Source: Spirochaetaceae bacterium (GTDB lineage Bacteria > Spirochaetota > Spirochaetia > DSM-27196 > SLST01). From it: DNA of 46,580 bases. This document shows positions 37,648 through 45,381 of this stretch, in pieces. How positions within the stretch are numbered: the stretch's first letter is position 1; each line of letters starts with the position of its first letter. The position numbers and the translations under genes were made by a program. Where the stretch lies: NCBI GenBank assembly GCA_007118855.1, contig SKQU01000122.1, forward strand, positions 1-46,580. Direction: 5' to 3'. The notes under the pieces were generated by a model. It worked only from the letters and a program-made list of their open reading frames with translations, searched no databases and was not told the DNA's origin.

Positions 37648-39522
37648 TTACACTCCCATCCTGTTGATAATCGTGTCGAGCATCCGGTCGACTTCAGAGA
37701 TGAACCGCGCAGCCGCCGCGTACCCGTGCTGGAACTTGATCATCTGCGCGATCTCCTCGTCGATGTTGACCCCGCTGATGCTTTCCCTCGTGTCCCGAAG
37801 GTCCTTCATGATGGCATTCTGCGTGGCGAGCGCGAGAGCCGCCTCTTCGCCTCGCAGGGCGACCCCGGCAACCGAATCCGCGAAGTAATCGTCAAAGCTC
37901 CTGATCTGACCCACCTGCACCGGCTGGTTGCGAATCGCGGCGATCTGCAGGGCGGCGCTGCCGTCGCCCGGGTTGCCCGGCCGACCGGCGACCCCATGGC
38001 TCGCGGCGACCGCGGCCGGCTGACGGAGGAGGTCCTGGTTGACGCCGATCCATCCGGACGGATGCGCGAGCGGCGCCACCGCGTAGTCGACCTCCGCACG
38101 CAGCAAGAGCACGGCGTCGGCCTGGTCCCAGGCGTATGCATTGTCGGGGCCCGGTCCCTGCAAGATCCCGGCGTAGCCGGCGAAAAACTGCCCCGAGTCC
38201 TCGAGATACCGGATGACGAAGTCCGGGTCGGCGAGGGCCTCTGCCGGCGTCGCCTTGAGGCTCAGTCGTCCTTCGTGGTCCAGGCGGGCGACGACTTCAC
38301 TCGGCGAGTGGTTGATCCGGTTCACGAGGTCCGAGACGGTGTCGGTCGCGGCGTAATCGATCGCCACGAGACCGGACGGGCCCGAGAGGGTCAGGGTCCC
38401 GGAGAGCCCTATCTGTTCCTGCGGATCGAGACGGTTGGCCCCGGTGATCCTGAAGACATAGGTCGAGTCGAACTGCCCGTCCCCACTGCGATCGTAGTTG
38501 CCCAGGGCATTGTTCACGAAGGGATACTCGACGAAGAAGTCGTTTCCCGTTGAACCGTCGAGGCCGTACGCCCGTCGGTGTACTTCGTTGACCAGATCGA
38601 TGAAGTTCACCGCCATGGTGTCCAGACCCTGGATCTCGCCGCGCACGTCGACGTCCCTGAGCTCGAGAAGCGCCGCGAGTCGCCCGGTGCGGAAGGTCGC
38701 TTCCTCCCCGCCCTGCGCCCATACGACGCGGGAGAAGCCTTCGTTCTCGAGGCTTCGCTCGGTCGCGAACCGCAGCGCGACCGATCCCTGGACGAGCTGG
38801 TACCCGCCGGTGTGAATGTTGAACTCGTCGGGGTCGCTCGTGTCGATCGTGATGTTTATCAACTTGGAGAGCTGCTCGACGCGCAGGTCGCGCTGGTCGA
38901 GCCAGTCGTTCGGATTGTCGCCGGCGGCTTCGACCTTGACGATTTCTTCATTGAGCGCGGCGATCTCGCGGGTGAGGTGGTTGACCTGCGAGGTGGTGAT
39001 CCGTATCTCGTCCTCGAGCATCGACCGGATCTGCTCGAGACTCTGGTAGCGCAGCTGGATGCTCTCCACGAGCGCCTGCCCGCGAGTCAGAACCTGCTGC
39101 CTGGCCGACGTCTGCTCCGGAAAGGCACTGAGCTCCTGCCAGGAGTCCCAGAACTTGTCCATCTGGGTGCGGACCGACACGTCGACCGGCTCGTTGTAGA
39201 TTTGTTCGAGCATCCGAACGTACTTGTCACGGCTCTCCCAGTAGCCCTCTCCGCCGGCCTGTCCGACGATTCGGCGCTCGAGCAGCATGTCCCTGATCCG
39301 CTCGACCCGGGCAATATCGACGCCCTGGCCGATCTGCCCCGGTCTCTCGGCCCGGTTGAGCTGGGGCCGGTAGAGCGGGTCGGTGGGCGAGAACTCGACG
39401 CGCTGGCGGCTGTACCCGTCTACCGAGGCGTTGGAGAGGTTGTGCCCCACCGTCTGGAGCCCCCGGTTCTGCGCGAAGAGACTGCGTTTGCCGAGCTCGA
39501 TTCCCGAAAAAGTCGACTGCAT
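37648..39522 (-). CDS. flgK: flagellar hook-associated protein FlgK
   Basis: 624 residues. The N-terminus has the rod/hook motif GLQTVGHNLSNASVDGYSRQRVEF (about residues 22-45); the C-terminus has DEEIAQMIKFQHGYAAAARFISEVDRMLDTIINRMGV. A long variable centre includes DNPNDWLDQRDLRVEQLSKL. It forms the first junction zone between hook and filament. AGGAGGATCC precedes the ATG. Confidence 0.96.
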   Translation of the reverse strand: MQSTFSGIELGKRSLFAQNRGLQTVGHNLSNASVDGYSRQRVEFSPTDPLYRPQLNRAERPGQIGQGVDIARVERIRDMLLERRIVGQAGGEGYWESRDKYVRMLEQIYNEPVDVSVRTQMDKFWDSWQELSAFPEQTSARQQVLTRGQALVESIQLRYQSLEQIRSMLEDEIRITTSQVNHLTREIAALNEEIVKVEAAGDNPNDWLDQRDLRVEQLSKLINITIDTSDPDEFNIHTGGYQLVQGSVALRFATERSLENEGFSRVVWAQGGEEATFRTGRLAALLELRDVDVRGEIQGLDTMAVNFIDLVNEVHRRAYGLDGSTGNDFFVEYPFVNNALGNYDRSGDGQFDSTYVFRITGANRLDPQEQIGLSGTLTLSGPSGLVAIDYAATDTVSDLVNRINHSPSEVVARLDHEGRLSLKATPAEALADPDFVIRYLEDSGQFFAGYAGILQGPGPDNAYAWDQADAVLLLRAEVDYAVAPLAHPSGWIGVNQDLLRQPAAVAASHGVAGRPGNPGDGSAALQIAAIRNQPVQVGQIRSFDDYFADSVAGVALRGEEAALALATQNAIMKDLRDTRESISGVNIDEEIAQMIKFQHGYAAAARFISEVDRMLDTIINRMGV

Positions 39523-39531
39523 CGGATCCTC

Positions 39532-40020
39532 CTACAGGTGCCGGTCGACGACCATCGCGCGCCCGTCGGCGTGTGTTCGTCGTCCCTTCCGCGAGTAGAG
39601 CGTGCCCTTGCGCTCAGGGAACACCTCACCAAGCACGTCCTGGGCCGCTCGGAGACTGCCGCGGACGTAGGTGTCGATGCCCCGGGTCACGCTCTTCACC
39701 TTGAGCACCGAGACCTGCAGCGTCCGGAACCCCGCGATCAGATCACGACGGTCCGGCTCGGGAACATGATCGACGAGCTCGCCGAAAGAGGCCTCTGCGC
39801 GAAGCCCGAGGTCGACCTTCGCGGCAACTACCAGCTCGTGTCTCCGCTCGTCGAGCCGGGCGAACCGTCGGCTCTGCTCTTCCATCGTCATGACGAGCGC
39901 ATCGACGGCGGGCCAATCGCGGCGAAGGACGGCATCCTGCAGATCCTGCTCCCGTTCGCCGAACTCCGTCATCAGCTCGGCCTCATGGGTCAACATGGCC
40001 TTGATCTCTTCGAGTCTCAC
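39532..40020 (-). CDS. flgN: FlgN-type export chaperone
   Basis: 162 residues from GTG 40020 (GGGAGG 5 bases upstream), almost wholly helical (RLEEIKAMLTHEAELMTEFGEREQDLQDAVLRRDWPAVDALVMTMEEQ...). Size, fold and place directly before flgK fit FlgN (FlbF in Borrelia), the chaperone that delivers FlgK and FlgL to the export gate. First gene of the flgN-csrA row. A TTG further upstream is in frame but lies before the ribosome binding site. Confidence 0.82.
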   Translation of the reverse strand: MRLEEIKAMLTHEAELMTEFGEREQDLQDAVLRRDWPAVDALVMTMEEQSRRFARLDERRHELVVAAKVDLGLRAEASFGELVDHVPEPDRRDLIAGFRTLQVSVLKVKSVTRGIDTYVRGSLRAAQDVLGEVFPERKGTLYSRKGRRTHADGRAMVVDRHL

Positions 40021-40068
40021 CGCTTCCTCCCGAGGACAGGTACTCCTTTTGATTGTCGGCGGGATCAA

Positions 40069-40106
40069 TTGCGCAGATGAGCGGTGGCTTGCTATAGTCG
40101 AGACCG
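40069..40106 (+). promoter_or_regulatory. promoter ending at the nagZ start codon (leaderless type)
   Basis: TTGCGC (40069-40074), 18-base spacer, TATAGT (40093-40098), 8 bases, GTG at 40107. An ATG in the same frame follows at 40116. Confidence 0.45.
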
Positions 40107-41855
40107 GTGCGAACCATGAGAGGACCGTTACATTCCAGAATCGCCCCGCTCGTCGTCGTGCTCCTGGTCGCCGTGCAGACTGCCGCCGTCCCGGGCGGCA
40201 CCGAAGCGAGCGATCCGGTCTCGTTCTGGGATGATCTTCCCGGCCACGTGCTCCGGGAGCGCCTGCTCGACGCGATGACGCGCGAGGAGCTCATAGGCCA
40301 GACGCTCATGATCGGATGGGTCGGGCAGGACGCGAGTCGCGAGGCGCTCGAATGGGTGCGCACGACGAACCTGGGGGGGGTCAAGGTATTCGGGTGGAAC
40401 GGAGGCGATCTCGTGCGGCTCGCTCGGGCGCTTGGAACGATGCAGGAGCTCGCTGCTTCGCACCGACTCGGTATTCCCCTGTTCACGGCGACCGACCAGG
40501 AAGGCGGATGGGTCCGGCACGTCAAGGGCGGCGGAGACCTCACGACGATGATCACGCCGGGCAATATGGCGATCGGCGCGTCGAATCTGCCCTACGACGC
40601 GTATCGCAGCGCTTACTACATCGGCATGGAGCTGCGGGCGCTGGGGATCAACATGAACTTCGCACCCACGGTTGACGTCTACGTCAACCCGGAGGCGCAT
40701 GTGATCGGCCCGCGGGCCTTTTCCGACGACCCGGTTCAGAGCGGCCTGCTCGGCGCCGCCTTCTTCCACGGTCTTGACGAGACCCGCGTCATCGCGACCG
40801 CCAAGCACTTCCCCGGACACGGCAATGCGTCCGAGGATTCGCACGGCGTGCTGCCGGTCATCGCGGACAGCCTGGAGGAGCTCGCGGCACGTGATCTCGT
40901 TCCGTTTCGCTTTCTCATTCACGAGGGCGTGCCGGCCATCCTCTCAGGCCATCTGAGATTCCCGAACATCTGGGACGACGGTCGCCCCGCGTCGCTGTCC
41001 GCCTACTTCAAGCGCCGGCTCCTGCGAGAGGAGCTCGGCTTTGAGGGGTTGATCATCACCGACGACCTCTACATGGCCGGGGCGTGGGAGTACGGCGCGG
41101 ACCGGAACTGGGGCATCGAGGAGATCGTCGAGGAGGCGCTTCGCGCCGGAAACGATCTCGTAATGCTCTCCCGAACACCCGCTCCCGGTGGATCGCTCTA
41201 CCGGCACCTGCTGTCTACCTACGAATCCGACCCGGACTTCCGGCAGGTCATCAGGGAGGCGGCCGGGCGAGTGATCGACCTCAAGCTCGAATACCTGAAG
41301 CCGGACGACCGTGTCCCACTCGTCCCGGACCCCGAACGGATAGCACAGGCCATGCGCGAACAGGGAAGCATGGACTTCCTCCGCGATCAGGCGGCCCGCA
41401 GCGTGACCGTCGTACGGGACGCATCCATGCCGTTCGTTCCCTCCGGTGGCGAGCGCATCCTGCTCGCAGGCAAGGATCAGGATTTCCTCGCGGTGGGCGC
41501 GGAGTTCTTCCCGCTCGCCGATCGCCAACGGATCTCCCCGGGGCGGTTCTTCTCCGCAGACCCGGCCGAGGTCCGACGCTTTCGCGCCCTCGTCGCCGAC
41601 TACGACACGGTCGTATTCTGCCTCTCGGACCCGCATACGCTGCAGATCGTCTCTGCGCTCGAGGATCTCGACGCGCAGATCGTTGTGATCTCGATCCTCA
41701 CGCCGATCTACCTCGCAGAGATCCCCTGGGTCGACACCGCGATCGCGGTCTATGGCTGGGGTGAGGAGTCGTTTCGAGCCGGCTTCTCCGCGCTTCTCGG
41801 ACGGATTTCGCCAACGGGCCGGCTACCCGTCTCCCTCGACCGGGACCCGCGGTAG
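40107..41855 (+). CDS. nagZ: beta-N-acetylhexosaminidase, NagZ family (GH3)
   Basis: 582 residues from GTG 40107 (or ATG 40116). A signal peptide (about residues 4-33) is followed by the GH3 barrel: GVKVFGW, ATDQEGGWVRH, NFAPTVDV, the NagZ-type loop KHFPGHGNASEDSH with the His general acid, and the nucleophile Asp in GLIITDDLYMAGA. A second alpha/beta domain follows from about residue 425. It removes GlcNAc from muropeptides or other beta-GlcNAc; a signal peptide suggests action in the periplasm. It starts an operon with the GNAT gene and glgA. Confidence 0.9.
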   Translation: MRTMRGPLHSRIAPLVVVLLVAVQTAAVPGGTEASDPVSFWDDLPGHVLRERLLDAMTREELIGQTLMIGWVGQDASREALEWVRTTNLGGVKVFGWNGGDLVRLARALGTMQELAASHRLGIPLFTATDQEGGWVRHVKGGGDLTTMITPGNMAIGASNLPYDAYRSAYYIGMELRALGINMNFAPTVDVYVNPEAHVIGPRAFSDDPVQSGLLGAAFFHGLDETRVIATAKHFPGHGNASEDSHGVLPVIADSLEELAARDLVPFRFLIHEGVPAILSGHLRFPNIWDDGRPASLSAYFKRRLLREELGFEGLIITDDLYMAGAWEYGADRNWGIEEIVEEALRAGNDLVMLSRTPAPGGSLYRHLLSTYESDPDFRQVIREAAGRVIDLKLEYLKPDDRVPLVPDPERIAQAMREQGSMDFLRDQAARSVTVVRDASMPFVPSGGERILLAGKDQDFLAVGAEFFPLADRQRISPGRFFSADPAEVRRFRALVADYDTVVFCLSDPHTLQIVSALEDLDAQIVVISILTPIYLAEIPWVDTAIAVYGWGEESFRAGFSALLGRISPTGRLPVSLDRDPR

Positions 41856-41857
41856 GC

Positions 41858-42712
41858 ATGCCCTGGGTGCGGCTCAGCGAGGAGCGGCTTGACCCGCTGT
41901 TGAGATTTCTCGGGCCAAGAGAGTCGGGCTGCGTCGCGTTCACCGAACGGCTTCACACGAACCGACGCCTGCACGTGCCCTCGCGCCGTCACTGCCAGGT
42001 CATCGTTCGCGAGGAGCGCGCCGAGACCATCACTGGAGCGATTCTGCAGGGCCTCAACGGCGTCTTCTACCCGGTTCTCGATCCGGCGAGACCGTGCGTG
42101 GAGCAGGAAGCAGCCGCGAGGCTGCTCGGTGTCAGTCGTCGGCTCTTCTCGATCCTCGGACGCTCGGTCGATGTCACCGCGCTCGAGGCGGTCCTTCCCC
42201 GCAGGCCTTCGCAGCAGCTCGACTATCATCTGATGAGCCAGTCCGATCCGCCGCCGGAGCCGGCCCTGCCGCGTCTGCCGCGGGGAATGGTCATCCGCGA
42301 GGTGGGCGAAGAGGCCGCACGCCATCTGTTTGACATTCAGAAGAAGTATGAGATAGAAGAGGTGTTGCTGCCGGGCAGTACCTTCAGCCCGGGGGCGACG
42401 CTGGAGCACCTGAAGCAGACACTGCGCGACCAGATCGTGCTCGTTGCAGAGGTTGAAGGAGTGCCGGTCGGGAAGGTGAACACGAATGCGCGGGGTATAT
42501 TCTACGATCAGGTAGGCGGGATGTTCACCGAACGGTCCCTGCGTTCGCGGGGCGTGGGCACGGCGCTCATGCTGCGGCTGCTGCAGCGGATTGCGGCCGA
42601 TCGCAAGACGGCGACTCTGTTCGTCAAGAAGGACAACGTGGCGGCGCTTCGCCTCTACGCGGGGATCGGCTTCTCCGTTGAGGATGAGTTCCGGATCACC
42701 TATTACAGGTAG
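41858..42712 (+). CDS. GNAT-family N-acetyltransferase, two-domain
   Basis: 284 residues. The C-terminal half (about 145-284) is a GNAT domain: QIVLVAEVEGVPVGKVNTNA, the acetyl-CoA loop ERSLRSRGVGTALMLRLLQR and NVAALRLYAGIGFSVEDEF. The N-terminal 140 residues may be a decayed GNAT-like domain. Substrate unknown. It begins 2 bases after the nagZ stop and ends 3 bases before glgA. Confidence 0.85.
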   Translation: MPWVRLSEERLDPLLRFLGPRESGCVAFTERLHTNRRLHVPSRRHCQVIVREERAETITGAILQGLNGVFYPVLDPARPCVEQEAAARLLGVSRRLFSILGRSVDVTALEAVLPRRPSQQLDYHLMSQSDPPPEPALPRLPRGMVIREVGEEAARHLFDIQKKYEIEEVLLPGSTFSPGATLEHLKQTLRDQIVLVAEVEGVPVGKVNTNARGIFYDQVGGMFTERSLRSRGVGTALMLRLLQRIAADRKTATLFVKKDNVAALRLYAGIGFSVEDEFRITYYR

Positions 42713-42715
42713 CAT

Positions 42716-44212
42716 ATGTTGAAGAGAAGACGAAGAACGAATCTTTCGGTGCTGATGATCACCAGTGAGGCGGTGCCATGGGCGAAGGCCGGGGGACTGG
42801 CCGACGCGGTATCCGCACTTGCGCAGGAGCTCGACCACAGCGGTCACGACGTGCGAATCCTCATGCCTCGATACCAGGGCATCCGTCGTGACAGCCTCTA
42901 CCGCTACCCGACACCCTTTACCGTTCGCGTGGGCGAGGAGATCTACACGACGGCCGTGTACGAGGGTCGCCTGGGAGATTCGTCGGTGGTCGTCTACTTC
43001 ATCGACTACGAAGAGCTCTACGCGCGCGAGGGGATCTACGGAGCCGGCGGCAGCGGATACCCGGACAACCTGCGCCGGTTCAGCCTGCTGAACCACGCGG
43101 CGTTCGCCATCGGCGCGTTCATCGGATGGGAGCCTGATGTCCTGCATTCGCATGACTGGCCCGCAGCCATCGTCCCGGTCATCGCCCAGCGGCGCAGAGC
43201 GATGGGGGCACCCGGACCCGCCACGGTGCTCACCATCCACAACGTCGGCTATCAGGGCACCTTTCCGGTGGGCGACCTCCCGCACAGCGGTTTGAGCTGG
43301 ATCGACCTCTCGGAGAGCCAGTTGCTCCACTACGACTCGCTGAACCTGCTGAAGGCGGGGATCGTCAACGCGGACATGGTCACGACCGTGTCGCCCCAGT
43401 ACGCGAACGAGATCCGTACGCCGCGGCGAGGCTTCTCGCTCGACAAGGTCCTCTCGGGCAAAGACGAGCGGTTCGTCGGTATACTCAACGGCGTAGACTA
43501 CGAAGTCTGGAATCCGGAGAAGGATCCCTATCTCGACGCAAAGTACACTCCGGAAACCGTGGCGCTCAAGGATCGGGCCAAACAGACGATACAGAGCGAG
43601 CTCGGGCTTCCCATCACCAACGATCTGCCGCTCATCGGCATGGTGTCGCGGCTCGTCGATCAAAAAGGATTCGAGGAGCTCTCAAGCCCCGGATTCGGCG
43701 CGCTACCGGACATCCTCGAGAGCGGCGAGACGCAGGTTGCGATTCTCGGCAGCGGCGATGAGCGCTACGAGTACTACCTGCGCACCCTCGCGCACCGGTA
43801 CCGCAACCTCTCGGTGGTCATCGGGTTCGACGATCGGCTCGCGCACCTGATCGAAGCCGCGTCCGACTTCTTCCTGATGCCTTCGCGCTATGAGCCGTGC
43901 GGCCTCAACCAGCTCTACTCGCTGCGCTACGGTACGCTGCCCATCGTGACGAGGTGCGGAGGGTTCGTGGACACGGTCGAACCCGTCTCTGCGCGGGGAG
44001 GCACCGGGTTCTTCATCGACGAAGCCTGCCCGTCGGCTATCGGCAGCACCGTCCTCGCCGCCGTCGGCATGTGGCATCGCGAGCGCGCGAGGATCGACAC
44101 CATGCGGCGCGCGGCGATGAAGATGCGCTTCGGATGGGAAAGGGCGGCGGCGGAGTATGTCTCGGTCTACGAGCGGGCCCTCGCCGCCGCACGCGGCGGA
44201 CCGGGCGCCTGA
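42716..44212 (+). CDS. glgA: glycogen synthase GlgA (GT5)
   Basis: 498 residues. The ADP-glucose site KAGGLADAVSAL starts at Lys24 and HSHDWPAAIVPV, GILNGVDYEVWNP and SRYEPCGLNQLYSLRYGTLPIV (with the catalytic E-x7-E region) follow in order. It elongates alpha-1,4-glucan from ADP-glucose. No other glg gene is in the window. The last 46 bases overlap the 3' end of the convergent mrfB-like gene. Confidence 0.95.
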   Translation: MLKRRRRTNLSVLMITSEAVPWAKAGGLADAVSALAQELDHSGHDVRILMPRYQGIRRDSLYRYPTPFTVRVGEEIYTTAVYEGRLGDSSVVVYFIDYEELYAREGIYGAGGSGYPDNLRRFSLLNHAAFAIGAFIGWEPDVLHSHDWPAAIVPVIAQRRRAMGAPGPATVLTIHNVGYQGTFPVGDLPHSGLSWIDLSESQLLHYDSLNLLKAGIVNADMVTTVSPQYANEIRTPRRGFSLDKVLSGKDERFVGILNGVDYEVWNPEKDPYLDAKYTPETVALKDRAKQTIQSELGLPITNDLPLIGMVSRLVDQKGFEELSSPGFGALPDILESGETQVAILGSGDERYEYYLRTLAHRYRNLSVVIGFDDRLAHLIEAASDFFLMPSRYEPCGLNQLYSLRYGTLPIVTRCGGFVDTVEPVSARGGTGFFIDEACPSAIGSTVLAAVGMWHRERARIDTMRRAAMKMRFGWERAAAEYVSVYERALAAARGGPGA

Positions 44213-45381
44213 TCCTCTTCGCCGGTCTTTCGAACAAGCCGCGCGAGACGGTGGGAGAGGAGGTCGCTCTCCTCGGCCGAACCCGTGCGTTCGAGAAAAG
44301 CCTCCACGACGCCGCGGGCCGCGGCTGCGTCGCGCAGGTCGTGTTCGTAGACCTTTGAGAGCTCCACGGTCACCGCAAGCGCGTCACCTGCCGGACACCC
44401 GGTCAGCGCCCGGATCGCCAGATCACTCCGGCCGGCGCGGCGGTACGCGCGAGAGAGCAGTACGGCCGCCTGGGCCGCTGCTTCTTCGCCCGCCCTCGCC
44501 TCGCGCTCGAGGAGCTCGAAGGCCGCCTCGTGGCCCCGGGCGAGCAACAGCCGACCAAGCCGGAAGAAATCGACCGATTCGTCGGAGAGCGGCGACGAGA
44601 GTACCGCCTCAATGCGGAAGAACAGATGAACGAGCGACACCATGTCGTGGTAGTGGTGCTCGAACACGGGCAGAAGCTCGGCGGGTTCACCCGTACGCAG
44701 ATAGCGGAAGTACCGTTCGGGAATCTCGATCCCCGGCACGTCGTCGACCCGATCGCGAGCGAGCACCTCGCGCTCGATGTCCGACAGCGCACAGGGGCCG
44801 ATCCGCCTGCGCCAGAGCCGTCGCGACCACGTCAACAGATCGAGGTGCTCGGCTTCCATAGGCGGCAGTCCGTTCATGAGAAATCGTGTCTCGAGCAGAC
44901 GGGCGTCGAACGCCTTCCCGTTGTAGCTCACCCACACCCCTCCGAGATCCGCCGAGAGCGCGCGCAGAAAGTCCGGCTCAGCCGGAAAGTCGCCGAGAAA
45001 AACCTGGCGGACGTGAAGCCCGCCGGCCGTCAGACGAGCGCTCCCGGCGAGGAAGACGGCCGTCCCGGCCCCTCCGGAAAGACCCGTGGTCTCGGTGTCC
45101 ATGAAGCGAAGCGATCGCAGGTCGACGCGCCTGCCGAGCGCGAGACTCTCGAATGCCGCGTCGGCCGCGGCGGCCGGGAGCTCCGGAAGCGCGAAGGGCT
45201 CTACCGTCTCGCGCTCGAAGACGTTCGGCGCGAGGACCCGCCAACCGGCCGGGGGCGAGGCGCCTCCGGACGCGACATGCGATCCCGCCGAGTCACGCCT
45301 CGCAGCGCCCGCGCTGGAACCGCGCGGAACCGCAGCGGTCCTCTTCAGATGCCTCAGCCTCTCGTACAGATCGCGGCTCAT
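44167..45381 (-). CDS. mrfB: RNase H-like exonuclease, YprB/MrfB family
   Basis: 404 residues from ATG 45381. The DEDDh-type motifs are FMDTETTGL (about residue 93), VSYNGKAFDARLLETRF and YHDMVSLVHLFF. An N-terminal low-complexity Ala/Gly/Arg linker precedes and a TPR-like helical tail follows. In Bacillus MrfB (YprB) is a 3'-5' exonuclease acting with the helicase MrfA in repair of mitomycin damage. The start overlaps the helicase stop as ATGA. The C-terminal 15 codons overlap glgA. Confidence 0.88.
   Translation of the reverse strand: MSRDLYERLRHLKRTAAVPRGSSAGAARRDSAGSHVASGGASPPAGWRVLAPNVFERETVEPFALPELPAAAADAAFESLALGRRVDLRSLRFMDTETTGLSGGAGTAVFLAGSARLTAGGLHVRQVFLGDFPAEPDFLRALSADLGGVWVSYNGKAFDARLLETRFLMNGLPPMEAEHLDLLTWSRRLWRRRIGPCALSDIEREVLARDRVDDVPGIEIPERYFRYLRTGEPAELLPVFEHHYHDMVSLVHLFFRIEAVLSSPLSDESVDFFRLGRLLLARGHEAAFELLEREARAGEEAAAQAAVLLSRAYRRAGRSDLAIRALTGCPAGDALAVTVELSKVYEHDLRDAAAARGVVEAFLERTGSAEESDLLSHRLARLVRKTGEEDQAPGPPRAAARARS

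Noticed and set aside
40021-40068. Sigma-28 site before flgN (GCCGACAA on the minus strand)
   Set aside because: The -10-like part matches 7 of 8, but no TAAA-like -35 is found at 14-16 bases.
36373-40080. Plus-strand open frames of about 726 and 500 codons opposite flgL, flgK and flgN
   Set aside because: They mirror genes with clear family motifs. High GC keeps the opposite frame free of stops.
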